Below, piece after piece: positions 32,565-40,623 of a stretch of DNA of 42,285 nt. The number at the start of each line of letters is the position of its first letter. Position 1 is the stretch's first letter. The position numbers were made by a program, and so were the translations under genes. The stretch is from an uncultured Pelagibacteraceae bacterium. Lineage in GTDB: Bacteria > Pseudomonadota > Alphaproteobacteria > Pelagibacterales > Pelagibacteraceae. The stretch lies in assembly GCA_902545635.1 (NCBI GenBank), contig CACCGT010000011.1, forward strand, positions 1 through 42,285, given 5' to 3'. The notes below the pieces were generated by a model. The model was not told the DNA's origin and searched no databases. It was given only the letters and a program-made list of their open reading frames with translations.

Positions 32565-34403
32565 GTGGAACGTATAATTACAAAATCATTTGCAAGGTTG
32601 ATGGGCAGGGGTGTCCATAGAGGATTCATTACCTATGAAGAATTAAATAAATCTTTAGGAAAAAGAAATTTATCTAATGAAAATTTAGAGCAAGCATTTA
32701 TCCATATTCTTAATGAGAAAATAATATTAGTTGAAAAGAAAGCAGATTTTAAGGTTTTAAGAAAAAAGGATAACGGTTCTAAAGAGGAGGGAAAATCAGT
32801 AGAAAAAAGTGACGATCCAATAAGAATGTATTTAAGAGAGATGGGAGGCGTTGAACTTCTTTCTAGAGAAGGTGAAATTGCTATAGCAAAAAGAATAGAG
32901 GCTGGAAAAGATGTAATGTTAAATGCTCTTTCACAAAGCCCAATAACAGCACAACAGTTTTTTGAGTGGAATAAAAAGCTCCATAATGACGAAATATTGG
33001 TAAGAGAAATTATAGATATAGATACAAATTACATGGAAGATGAGGATACTGGTCAAAGTGCAAAACAAAAAAAATCAGACGATAGTGGTAATAATCAAAA
33101 TGATGAGGATGGCACTAACACTTCAGAGGACGATGAATTTAATCCAACTCTTGCGGCTATGGAGACTGAAATTAAACCTAAAGTTTTACAGACAGTAAAT
33201 AATCTAACAAAAGAATATAATAAGTTAATAAAATATCAAAACGAAAAACTAAATTGTTTACTAAATTCAAAACAATTCTCACCATCGAAGGAAAAAAATT
33301 ATAAAAAAATTGTTGACGATATATTAGAAAACATAAAAACTTTACAACTTTCACCTTCGGTATTAGAGGACTTAGTACAAAAACATTATGTTGAAAACCG
33401 AAAAATAATTTCATTAGAAGGTAATTTGTTAAGGTTCGCTTTAAATGAAAAAATTTCTAGGGATGAATTTATTAAATTTTATGTTGGTAATGAAATTAAT
33501 CCGAATTTAAAAAACTTTTTAGATACAAATGATGTATGGAAGAAATTTTTTCAAAAATATAAGAATGAATTTAAGAACATTAGAGATAGGCTCATCGAGA
33601 TAAGTAATAAACTTGGTATCTCAGTTACTGATTATAAATTAATGGTAAGCAGAATACAAAAAGGTGAAAAAGAGTCGCGAATTGCAAAAAAAGAAATGGT
33701 CGAAGCAAATCTAAGATTAGTTATATCTATAGCCAAAAAGTATACAAATAGAGGTTTGCAATTTTTAGATTTAATCCAAGAGGGAAATATAGGTTTAATG
33801 AAAGCAGTTGATAAATTTGAGTATAGAAGAGGTTATAAATTTTCAACTTATGCTACGTGGTGGATTAGACAAGCAATTACAAGATCAATAGCGGATCAAG
33901 CTAGAACAATAAGAATTCCTGTACACATGATTGAAACTATAAATAAAATTGTTAGAACTCAAAGGTTAATTTTAAGCGAATTTGGCAGAGAAGCAACTCC
34001 TGAAGAACTATCAAAAAAACTGAGAATGCCATTAGAGAAAGTAAGAAAAGTGCTAAAAATCTCAAAGGAACCTGTATCTTTAGAAAAACCTGTTGGAGAT
34101 GAAGAGGATAGTAGTTTGGGAGATTTTATTGAAGACACTAAAGCCCTAGCTCCTCTTGAACAAGCAATAAAGTCAAATCTAAGTGAAGCTACTACAAAAA
34201 TATTATCAACTTTAACTCCAAGAGAAGAGAGAGTTTTGAGAATGAGATTTGGAGTTGGAATGAATACAGATCACACTCTAGAGGAGGTTGGGTTACAGTT
34301 CTCTGTAACAAGAGAAAGAATTAGACAAATAGAGGCCAAAGCACTTAGAAAGTTAAAACACCCTAGTAGATCAAAACAACTTAAAAGTTTCTTAGAAAGT
34401 TAA
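32565..34403 (+). CDS. rpoD: Primary sigma factor RpoD (sigma-70)
   Basis: Housekeeping sigma subunit of RNA polymerase. 612 aa, starting at GTG 32565. Region 1.1 is present ([14 protein letters not shown]), region 1.2 is [17 protein letters not shown], and an acidic non-conserved insert (about 165-195, rich in Asp, Asn and Ser) follows. Region 2 includes the [20 protein letters not shown] stretch and [17 protein letters not shown]. Region 3 and region 4 ([20 protein letters not shown]) complete it. The 65-base gap from dnaG holds a TATACA-like -10 but no clear -35. The tRNA-Val gene begins two bases after the stop. Confidence 0.97.
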   Translation: MERIITKSFARLMGRGVHRGFITYEELNKSLGKRNLSNENLEQAFIHILNEKIILVEKKADFKVLRKKDNGSKEEGKSVEKSDDPIRMYLREMGGVELLSREGEIAIAKRIEAGKDVMLNALSQSPITAQQFFEWNKKLHNDEILVREIIDIDTNYMEDEDTGQSAKQKKSDDSGNNQNDEDGTNTSEDDEFNPTLAAMETEIKPKVLQTVNNLTKEYNKLIKYQNEKLNCLLNSKQFSPSKEKNYKKIVDDILENIKTLQLSPSVLEDLVQKHYVENRKIISLEGNLLRFALNEKISRDEFIKFYVGNEINPNLKNFLDTNDVWKKFFQKYKNEFKNIRDRLIEISNKLGISVTDYKLMVSRIQKGEKESRIAKKEMVEANLRLVISIAKKYTNRGLQFLDLIQEGNIGLMKAVDKFEYRRGYKFSTYATWWIRQAITRSIADQARTIRIPVHMIETINKIVRTQRLILSEFGREATPEELSKKLRMPLEKVRKVLKISKEPVSLEKPVGDEEDSSLGDFIEDTKALAPLEQAIKSNLSEATTKILSTLTPREERVLRMRFGVGMNTDHTLEEVGLQFSVTRERIRQIEAKALRKLKHPSRSKQLKSFLES

Positions 34404-34405
34404 TA

Positions 34406-34480
34406 GGGCCGTTAGCTCAATAGTAGAGTACTGCATTGACATTGCAGGGGTAGTTGGAGCGTAACCAACACGGCCCACCA
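34406..34480 (+). tRNA. tRNA-Val (GAC), unusual D- and T-loops
   Basis: 75 bases with an encoded CCA. The acceptor stem GGGCCGT/ACGGCCC, anticodon stem CTGCA/TGCAG with loop TTGACAT (anticodon GAC), and T stem GTTGG/CCAAC all pair perfectly. The T-loop is AGCGTAA instead of the near-universal TTCRANY, and the D-loop is AATAGTA with no GG pair. T8-A14 and G19-C56 contacts can still form, but positions 15-48, 18-55 and 54-58 all differ from the standard. It starts two bases after rpoD, so it may be cut from the rpoD transcript. Confidence 0.9.
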
Positions 34481-34506
34481 ATTTAATGAATTATCTGCAA
34501 TTGATA

Positions 34507-34541
34507 ACTCTTGAAAAATGTTATAACAAGAGTAGATTTTT
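34507..34541 (+). terminator. Possible stem-loop between the two tRNA genes
   Basis: ACTCTTG (34507-34513) and CAAGAGT (34527-34533) are exact reverse complements with a 13-base AT-rich loop, followed by AGATTTTT. It could end the rpoD/tRNA-Val transcript or be part of the next tRNA's promoter region (TATAAC lies in the loop). The stem is short and its T-run is broken, so this is weak. Confidence 0.3.
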
Positions 34542-34618
34542 GGGCCTGTAGCTCAGTTGGTTAGAGCAGTACACTCATAATGTATTGGTCCCAGGTTCGA
34601 GTCCTGGCGGGCCCACCA
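34542..34618 (+). tRNA. tRNA with CAT anticodon, probably tRNA-Ile2 (lysidine) rather than Met
   Basis: 77 bases with encoded CCA and fully canonical loops (D-loop with GG, T-loop TTCGAGT). Acceptor GGGCCTG/CGGGCCC, anticodon loop CTCATAA. The acceptor stem and the segment TTGGTC after the anticodon arm resemble isoleucine tRNAs, which favours the minor tRNA-Ile whose C34 is converted to lysidine by TilS. An elongator tRNA-Met cannot be excluded because its D-arm text is shared. The mlaC stop codon abuts its 3' end on the other strand. Confidence 0.92.
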
Positions 34619-35209
34619 TTATTTTATTATAAATTCTTCTAAAGATTTAAATAAAAAATTAATATCACCATTATTATTTTGTATAATTGACTTAAATTCT
34701 TCTTTTTGTGTTCTGGCCAGACTTAAACCCTCAACTATAAGGTCTCTAATAATTGGTCTCTCAGGATTTTTTGTATAGATTCTCCAGTCTATTTTTAATT
34801 CTGGATTTTTTGATGTTTCTTCTAATATAGTATTTACTATGGTGTATTTATCATTAATTTTTTTTTCTGAAACTACGTTAATTTTTGGATTTGAATAGTC
34901 GACTAATCTACTTGAAAAACTTTTTAAAAAATAACTTTTAAATAGCTTTTTATATTTTATTTTTTCATCTTCATTAAGATTTTTACGATATTTTCCTAGT
35001 ACGTACATGCTAATCCCATCAATATCAACACTTGTTTCTGCAATATTATTTAGTTTTATAATCTTAGACTCAACAGGGTCTTTACTAGATAAAATTTTCG
35101 AGGCTTCATTAACTATTTCAGAAATTAATTCACTTGGCTCTTTTGCTTTTGAAGGAGTAATTATTAAAGTAATAAATAAAAAAAAATAAAATAATTTTGT
35201 TTTAATCAT
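34619..35209 (-). CDS. mlaC: Periplasmic phospholipid carrier MlaC
   Basis: Ttg2D/MlaC-family shuttle that carries phospholipid between the MlaA-porin complex in the outer membrane and the MlaFEDB transporter in the inner membrane. 196 aa. A signal peptide covers about 1-22 (ending SKAKE). Family text includes DIDGISMYVLGKYRK, YKKLFKSYFLKSF and the YTIVNTILE strand. The gene begins six bases after mlaA ends. Its stop codon is flush against the tRNA on the other strand. The transporter genes mlaFEDB are not in the window. Confidence 0.9.
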   Translation of the reverse strand: MIKTKLFYFFLFITLIITPSKAKEPSELISEIVNEASKILSSKDPVESKIIKLNNIAETSVDIDGISMYVLGKYRKNLNEDEKIKYKKLFKSYFLKSFSSRLVDYSNPKINVVSEKKINDKYTIVNTILEETSKNPELKIDWRIYTKNPERPIIRDLIVEGLSLARTQKEEFKSIIQNNNGDINFLFKSLEEFIIK

Positions 35210-35215
35210 TCATAG

Positions 35216-36019
35216 TTATTGAGTATCAATTTCTTCCCAATCATCATCGTTCATAGTCTCAGTAGTCTCACTTGAATTTAGAATTTTCCTTTTTCTATCT
35301 TGTAAGTATAAACTCCTAACAGATGCGTATAAGTCCATAGAATTTTTTTCAAGACTATCAAATGCTTCCAAATTTTTAGCTCTAAAATCAACACCTGCAG
35401 TCAGTCTAGAATAATAATAGTCAGAATTTTCAAAGTATTTAGTATCATTTGCTATAGTTACATTGTACCAAGCATCACCGCCACTGAAATTAGCGAGAGA
35501 GCCTAAGCTATCTCTAACAGTTGTTGGTCCAAGCACTGGTAAAACAAAATAACATCCTTCTTTTACTCCCCAAGTTCCAAGCGTTTGACCATAATCTTCT
35601 TTATCTAATTTATTTAGTCCATAGTATGAGGCAACATCAAAAATTCCAGCAATACCTAGAGTTGAATTAATTGAAAATCTCAAAGTGTTAATTCCAGCTT
35701 CTTTAAACTGACCTTGCAAAATATTATTTGGTATAGTAACAACATTACTTAAATTATTTAGGGCATTGCTTGTCCCTGACCTAAGAGGCTTAGGCAAGAA
35801 TCTATATCCTTTAGCTACTGGTTTAAAAAAAATTTTGTCTAATCCTTGGTTAAAAGCAAAGATTCCTCTATTTATAGTTTCAAAGCAATCCTTTACCTCT
35901 GCATTATGATCATTAGGTTTATTTTTTATTTCTAAAGTACCATCCGAACCAGCAAAAACATTTAATGTTAAAACATGAAAAATGGCTAAAATAATAAATA
36001 GTTTTAAAATCTTTTTCAT
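35216..36019 (-). CDS. mlaA: MlaA/VacJ family protein, no lipobox
   Basis: Outer-membrane component that removes misplaced phospholipid from the outer leaflet. 267 aa. The MlaA domain spans about 40-225, with FETINRGIFAFNQGLDKIFFKP, NLSNVVTIPNNILQG and the DYGQTLGTWGV segment. The signal sequence (about 1-23, ending NVFAG) has no lipobox cysteine; the first Cys is near residue 44, far from the cleavage region. E. coli MlaA is a lipoprotein, so this one seems to be released by ordinary signal peptidase or held by its hydrophobic helices alone. It is co-transcribed with mlaC. Confidence 0.92.
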   Translation of the reverse strand: MKKILKLFIILAIFHVLTLNVFAGSDGTLEIKNKPNDHNAEVKDCFETINRGIFAFNQGLDKIFFKPVAKGYRFLPKPLRSGTSNALNNLSNVVTIPNNILQGQFKEAGINTLRFSINSTLGIAGIFDVASYYGLNKLDKEDYGQTLGTWGVKEGCYFVLPVLGPTTVRDSLGSLANFSGGDAWYNVTIANDTKYFENSDYYYSRLTAGVDFRAKNLEAFDSLEKNSMDLYASVRSLYLQDRKRKILNSSETTETMNDDDWEEIDTQ

Positions 36020-36074
36020 TAATGCTGTTTATATTATATCTTCTACTTATTTAAAGATTTAAATGTTTTAAATA

Positions 36075-36809
36075 ATGCAGAAAAATGTTCAAAAAATGAC
36101 TGTTAATTACTCCCCAAATTTTAATCTTAAAAAAAGAGACAAAAGTAAAATAAAATTCTTAATTTTTCATTACACAGGAATGAAAAGCGACAAATCAGCT
36201 ATCAAAAGATTAACAAGTTTTAATTCTAATGTAAGTTGTCATTATTATATAACAGGATCAGGTAAAGTTATTCAAATGGTTCCAGATTTATATGTCGCTT
36301 GGCATGCAGGTATGTCAAGTTGGGGAAATTATATTTCTTTAAATAAATATTCAATAGGCATTGAAATTTCAAATCCAGGTCATGAATATGGTTATAGAAA
36401 ATTTAATGATAACCAAATACATGCTTTAATTAATATTTCAAAAAAAATAATTAAAAAATATAAAATTAATAAAAAAAATATTTTAGGTCACTCAGATATT
36501 GCCCCTTTAAGAAAAAAAGATCCAGGTGAAAAATTCCCTTGGAAATTTTTACACAAAAATAAAATTGGTTTTTGGCATAATTTAAATTCTAAAAGAATTA
36601 AAAATTTAAGAGGAAACATATCAGAGTTAAATTTAGATAATTTTATAAATTTTTTAAAAAGAATTGGATATAGAATTGAATATTCAAATAGCAGACAATT
36701 AAAAAGACTAATTCAAATTTTCCAAATGAGATTCAGACCCGAGCTAATTAATGGAAAATGCGATTTAGAATGTTATGAAATAGCAAAATCCCTTAAAAAT
36801 CTTAAATAA
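36075..36809 (+). CDS. N-acetylmuramoyl-L-alanine amidase (Amidase_2, AmiD-like)
   Basis: Zinc amidase cleaving the bond between muramic acid and the stem peptide. 244 aa. Zinc ligands by comparison with AmpD are H32 (FHYTG), H139 (ILGHSDIAP) and D149 (KKDPG). VSCHYYI and IGIEISNPG complete the fold. The C-terminal 60 residues resemble a peptidoglycan-binding domain (LIQIFQMRFRPELINGKCD). No signal peptide is seen, so cytoplasmic recycling is possible; starting at the internal ATG 36096 does not change this. It lies ahead of rnpB and the dcw cluster, as in other alphaproteobacteria. Confidence 0.9.
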   Translation: MQKNVQKMTVNYSPNFNLKKRDKSKIKFLIFHYTGMKSDKSAIKRLTSFNSNVSCHYYITGSGKVIQMVPDLYVAWHAGMSSWGNYISLNKYSIGIEISNPGHEYGYRKFNDNQIHALINISKKIIKKYKINKKNILGHSDIAPLRKKDPGEKFPWKFLHKNKIGFWHNLNSKRIKNLRGNISELNLDNFINFLKRIGYRIEYSNSRQLKRLIQIFQMRFRPELINGKCDLECYEIAKSLKNLK

Positions 36810-36836
36810 TAAATAATTGAATTTTATAAAAAAATT

Positions 36837-36842
36837 TATAAT
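36837..36842 (+). promoter_or_regulatory. Likely -10 element of rnpB
   Basis: A perfect TATAAT ends eight bases before the first paired base of RNase P RNA at 36850, the expected distance to a transcription start. The -35 is weak; TTGAAT upstream is only 14 bases away. Confidence 0.5.
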
Positions 36843-36849
36843 GTCCAAA

Positions 36850-37207
36850 TGCCAGATAAAAGACTTATCGCTTTAATTTATTAAAGAGGAAAGTCCGGGC
36901 TCTACAAAGACACAGTGCCAGTTAATGGCTGGCGGGGGCGACCCTAGGGATAGTGCCACAGAAAATAAACCGCCTTATCAAGGCAAGGGTGAAAAGGTGT
37001 GGTAAGAGCACACCGGCTAAGTTGGTAACAACTAGCGCATGGAAAACCCCACTGAGAGCAAGACTGAGTAGAGATGACAAAGTTAGAAATAACAAAAAGC
37101 AGTCTTTGGCTAGTCATCTGGGTTAGTTGCTTGAGCCTTAAAGTGATTTAAGGTCTAGAGAAATGATAAGTTTAAAAGACAGAACCCGGCTTACATTTTA
37201 TCTGGCA
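36850..37207 (+). ncRNA. rnpB: RNase P RNA, bacterial type A
   Basis: Catalytic RNA that trims 5' leaders from pre-tRNAs. The two strongest conserved regions are present: CR I (GAGGAAAGTCCGGGCTC, 36886-36902) and CR V (ACAGAACCCGGCTTAC, 37179-37194). Internal signatures GGGGGCGACC and GGTAAGAGCACACC also match. The ends are defined by a perfect 12-base P1 helix: TGCCAGATAAAA (36850-36861) with TTTTATCTGGCA (37196-37207). A T-rich run follows (37208-37221) and may stop transcription. It accounts for most of the 568 bases without a protein gene between the amidase and mraZ. Confidence 0.97.
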
Positions 37208-37315
37208 AAAATTTTTTCTTTATAATCCCTATATATTTGTGAGTTAAATCATTTTTTTATTTTTTAAATTGTAAATTTGGAACAAATCAAGAATATTTAA
37301 TTATAATATTAAGTA

Positions 37316-37344
37316 TTGACGATTATATTTAAAACCCATAATAT
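37316..37344 (+). promoter_or_regulatory. Sigma-70 promoter of the mraZ-ftsZ operon
   Basis: TTGACG (37316-37321), a 17-base spacer and TATAAT-like TAATAT (37339-37344) make a near-consensus promoter, with a transcription start expected near 37351 and a leader of about 27 bases before the mraZ ATG. It overlaps the MraZ-type repeats. The rest of the 37208-37377 spacer is AT-rich with nothing else recognised. Confidence 0.7.
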
Positions 37345-37359
37345 CCCATAATATCCCAA
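37335..37359 (-). promoter_or_regulatory. MraZ operator: three TGGGN repeats at 10-base spacing
   Basis: On the minus strand the site reads TGGGA-TATTA-TGGGA-TATTA-TGGGT; the CCC triplets on the plus strand fall at 37335, 37345 and 37355. Three TGGGN boxes with 5-base spacers are the known binding pattern of MraZ in E. coli, where it represses its own operon. The boxes cover the -10 element, so binding should block initiation directly. Confidence 0.75.
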
Positions 37360-37377
37360 ATATGGAATTTATGGATT

Positions 37378-37833
37378 ATGTTTTTATCGATTTACGAAAA
37401 CAAGTTGGACAAAAAAGGAAGGGTGTCAGTGCCAGCTAGCTTTAGAAGCTATCTCTCAAACTTGGGATATAATGGAATCATATGTTTTCCATCATTTAAT
37501 AATCAATCTATTGAGGCTTGGCCTCAAGATAGAATTGAAAAAATTTCAAATGCGATAGACTCTTTAAACCCATTTGAGGATAAGAAAGATTATTTTTCAA
37601 CTTCAATACTTTCAGAAAGTATTAACTTACAATTTGATAGTGAGGGTAGAATTCTCATTACAGAAAAATTATTAAAACATGCAAAAATAAAAAATCGCAT
37701 GCTGTTTGTTGGTCAGGGAAAAACTTTCCAAATATGGGAGCCAACGAGCTTTGAAAAATTTAGGGTCACTGCTAGAAAAAAATCTAATATGAATAGGGCT
37801 AACCTTAAATGGGAGCAAAAACTTAATAACTAA
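37378..37833 (+). CDS. mraZ: Transcriptional regulator MraZ
   Basis: DNA-binding protein of the AbrB-like fold that controls the division and cell-wall cluster it heads. 151 aa, normal length. The two repeats are visible: ENKLDKKGRVSVPASFR at about 6-22 and FDSEGRILITEKLLKHAKI in the second half. The start ATG at 37378 opens the conserved MFLSIYENKLD; an ATG at 37362 is in another frame. ftsZ follows after 11 bases, which is unusual because rsmH normally comes next. Confidence 0.96.
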   Translation: MFLSIYENKLDKKGRVSVPASFRSYLSNLGYNGIICFPSFNNQSIEAWPQDRIEKISNAIDSLNPFEDKKDYFSTSILSESINLQFDSEGRILITEKLLKHAKIKNRMLFVGQGKTFQIWEPTSFEKFRVTARKKSNMNRANLKWEQKLNN

Positions 37834-37844
37834 ATGGGGGATAA

Positions 37845-39299
37845 ATGACAATTAATTTTAAAGTACCAGATATAAAAGAGTTGAAACCTAGAATACTAGT
37901 TTTAGGAATTGGAGGAGCTGGAGGAAACGCAATAAATGGAATGATAGAGGCAGGTTTACAAGGAGTTGAGTTCATAGCAGTAAACACGGATGCTCAAGAT
38001 TTGAGATTAAGCCATGCACAAACAAAAATTCAAATGGGTTTGAATTTGACAAAAGGCTTAGGTGCTGGTGCAAAATTAGATATTGGTGAAGCTGCTGCAG
38101 ATGAATCACTTAATGAGATAATAAATGTCCTTCAAGGTGCAAATATGGTTTTCATAACTGCAGGAATGGGTGGTGGAACTGGAACTGGTGCGGCCCATGT
38201 TATCGCTCGAGCTGCTAAGGAATTAAATATACTTACAATAGGAGTAGTAACTTTACCTTTCTTGTATGAGGGCCCTTCTAGGATGAGAAAAGCAAATCAA
38301 GGTCTTGAAGAATTAAGAAAACATGTAGATACTATCATAGTAGTTCCAAATCAAAATCTATTCAAAATAGCTAGCGAACAAACTACATTTGAGGAGTCTT
38401 TTGAGCTTTCAAATGATGTTTTACTTCATGGAGTTCAGAGTATTACAGATTTAATGGTAAGACCTGGGTTGATTAATTTAGATTTTGCTGATGTTGAAAC
38501 TGTTATGAGTTCAATGGGCAAGGCAATGATGGGAACGGGTCAAGCTGAAGGTGAAGGTAGAGCTGTTAAAGCAGCTGAAATGGCAATTAGCAATCCATTA
38601 ATTGATGACTATACATTAAAGGGAGCTAAAGGTCTCTTAGTAAATATAACTGGAGGCAAAGATCTGAAACTTTTTGAAGTAGATGAGGCAGTTAATAAAG
38701 TAAGAGCTGAGGTAGATCCAGAGGCTGAACTTATAATTGGTGCGATAACTGACGAAAAACTTGATGGCTTAATGAGAGTTTCCATTGTAGCTACCTCATT
38801 AGATGGTCAACAGCCAGAACCAAAATCAGTAATTAATATGGTTCATAGAATACAGAATAGAAATCCTGGATATTCTGATTTTTCTAATAATGTTGCAAAT
38901 CAATCTTTCTCTTTCTCTAATCAAAATAACTCAATAATGACCAGTGGTGCAAATGCGCTTAAATTTGAGGAAGAGGTAAAAACTGAAACTGAGGGTCAAG
39001 AGTCATCCACAATAAGTTCTGCTGAGGAAGTTGCAAGTTCACCTATTGTTGAGCAGGAAAATAACTCAGTTGAAGATCAAATATCTAAAGTTTCTGAACA
39101 ATCGATTGAAACACAAGAAACTGAATCTTCTCCATCAAATGGACTAGAAAACTTTAATTTTGATGAGGAAACACCTGAGCTATTTAATTCTGATGGAGAA
39201 ACTGAAGATCAAACTTCTTTGACACCAGAAATAAGTGAAACAAAAGAAGAAGAAGATGATTTAGAAATCCCGGCATTTTTGAGAAGACAAAAAAATTAA
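37845..39299 (+). CDS. ftsZ: Cell division GTPase FtsZ
   Basis: Tubulin-like protein forming the division ring. 484 aa. The GTP-binding loop GGGTGTG is at 109-115, the T7 loop is NLDFADV, and the core ends near residue 320. An acidic Ser/Glu/Gln-rich linker of about 140 residues leads to the C-terminal peptide [11 protein letters not shown] that binds FtsA and other partners, so this is a complete, division-competent FtsZ. A strong ribosome site (GGGGG) precedes the ATG. In most bacteria ftsZ closes the dcw cluster behind ftsQ and ftsA; here it is second, between mraZ and rsmH. Confidence 0.97.
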   Translation: MTINFKVPDIKELKPRILVLGIGGAGGNAINGMIEAGLQGVEFIAVNTDAQDLRLSHAQTKIQMGLNLTKGLGAGAKLDIGEAAADESLNEIINVLQGANMVFITAGMGGGTGTGAAHVIARAAKELNILTIGVVTLPFLYEGPSRMRKANQGLEELRKHVDTIIVVPNQNLFKIASEQTTFEESFELSNDVLLHGVQSITDLMVRPGLINLDFADVETVMSSMGKAMMGTGQAEGEGRAVKAAEMAISNPLIDDYTLKGAKGLLVNITGGKDLKLFEVDEAVNKVRAEVDPEAELIIGAITDEKLDGLMRVSIVATSLDGQQPEPKSVINMVHRIQNRNPGYSDFSNNVANQSFSFSNQNNSIMTSGANALKFEEEVKTETEGQESSTISSAEEVASSPIVEQENNSVEDQISKVSEQSIETQETESSPSNGLENFNFDEETPELFNSDGETEDQTSLTPEISETKEEEDDLEIPAFLRRQKN

Positions 39300-39317
39300 T
39301 GGTCTTCAAAAAAATAA

Positions 39318-40313
39318 ATGAATGCCACCATAAATCTGGAAAAAAAACATTTTCCAGTGCTGCTAAATGAATTAATTAGCATTATTTCCCCTCTTTATGG
39401 TGGCACATTTATCGACTGCACTTTTGGGCAGGGCGGATACTCAAAAAAAATTCTAGAAAATAAAGAAAATAAAATAATCGCAATAGATCGAGATAAAGAT
39501 GTTTTGAACAGTGCATCAAGATTTGAAAAACAGTATAGCAATAGATTCAAATTTTATAATATTAAATTTTCTAAATTAAATAAAATAAAACTAAAAAATA
39601 ATGATCTAAGAGGTATAATTTTCGATTTAGGATACTCTATTAACCAAATTAAAAATTCTAAAAAAGGATTATCATTTAATGATACAGGTGAACTAAATAT
39701 GAGAATGGGAATAAATGAGTTTTCAGCAAACGATTTTATATCAACCATGGATGAAAATAATCTTTCAAGAGTTTTTAAAATATTAGGTGATGAAAGATAT
39801 TCAAAAAAAATTGCTAGAGAAATTGTCAAAATAAGAAAACATAAAACTATTAAAACTGAAGATTTAGTTCAAATTATTGATAGTATAAAAAAATACCAAA
39901 AAACAAAAATTCATAATTCAACTAAAATCTTTCAAGCTCTAAGAATTTTAGTAAATAAAGAAATAAGCGAATTAATAAATGCTTTAATAAATTCGTTTCA
40001 CTTAATTCCTGTTGGTGGTGTAATTGCAGTAGTCACTTTTCATTCATTAGAAGATAAAATTGTCAAATTTTTCTTTAAACACTATTCAGAGGAAAGAAAT
40101 TCTTCTAGATATATGCCAAATGAAGAAGTATTAGAAAAATGTTTTAAATTAATTAATAAAAAACCAATCTTGCCTAGCTTAAAAGAGGTAAACCAAAATC
40201 CACCATCAAGATCTGCTAAACTTAGATATGCAATAAAAATAAACCAAAAATGTGATTTTAATGACTTAAGAGAAAAATTTAAATATCTGACTGATGTTGA
40301 GGAGTTAAGATAA
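39318..40313 (+). CDS. rsmH: 16S rRNA (cytosine-1402-N4)-methyltransferase
   Basis: Also called MraW; methylates C1402 in the ribosomal decoding centre. 331 aa, normal length. The N-terminal HFPVLLNELI, SAM motif TFIDCTFGQGGYS, GIIFDLGYSINQI and C-terminal FHSLEDKIVKFFF and NPPSRSAKLRYAI are all diagnostic. It follows ftsZ after 18 bases and precedes ftsL by four bases or less, so the whole group is one transcript. Confidence 0.97.
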   Translation: MNATINLEKKHFPVLLNELISIISPLYGGTFIDCTFGQGGYSKKILENKENKIIAIDRDKDVLNSASRFEKQYSNRFKFYNIKFSKLNKIKLKNNDLRGIIFDLGYSINQIKNSKKGLSFNDTGELNMRMGINEFSANDFISTMDENNLSRVFKILGDERYSKKIAREIVKIRKHKTIKTEDLVQIIDSIKKYQKTKIHNSTKIFQALRILVNKEISELINALINSFHLIPVGGVIAVVTFHSLEDKIVKFFFKHYSEERNSSRYMPNEEVLEKCFKLINKKPILPSLKEVNQNPPSRSAKLRYAIKINQKCDFNDLREKFKYLTDVEELR

Positions 40314-40317
40314 TTTG

Positions 40318-40623
40318 ATGAAAAAAATATTTTTTTTTACCCCAATAATAATTCTTATTTTTGCTACAACGTTAACAAAAAACTCAACAAAAAAACTTGA
40401 TAAACAAATTTTTGAAATTAATGAAAATATAAGAATTTTAGAGGATCGTTATGAACTCAATTTACTTGATTATAATATCCTCACCTCACCAAAAAAATTA
40501 ATCGAGTATCAAAAATTTTATTTTGAGGAAAAATTAATACAAAAAAAAATAGAAAATTTGAACATAATTACAATTGTAAATGATAAATTAAAAATAGAGA
40601 AAATGGTTAATATTGATGAGTGA
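40318..40623 (+). CDS. ftsL: Putative cell division protein FtsL
   Basis: 101 aa bitopic membrane protein: a short basic N-terminus, one hydrophobic helix (about 4-19) and a charged coiled coil (about 25-60) that in the family pairs with FtsB. FtsL sequences diverge fast, so this call rests on size, topology and its place between rsmH and ftsI. The ATG at 40318 is preferred over the TTG directly before it. The stop overlaps ftsI by eight bases. Confidence 0.8.
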   Translation: MKKIFFFTPIIILIFATTLTKNSTKKLDKQIFEINENIRILEDRYELNLLDYNILTSPKKLIEYQKFYFEEKLIQKKIENLNIITIVNDKLKIEKMVNIDE

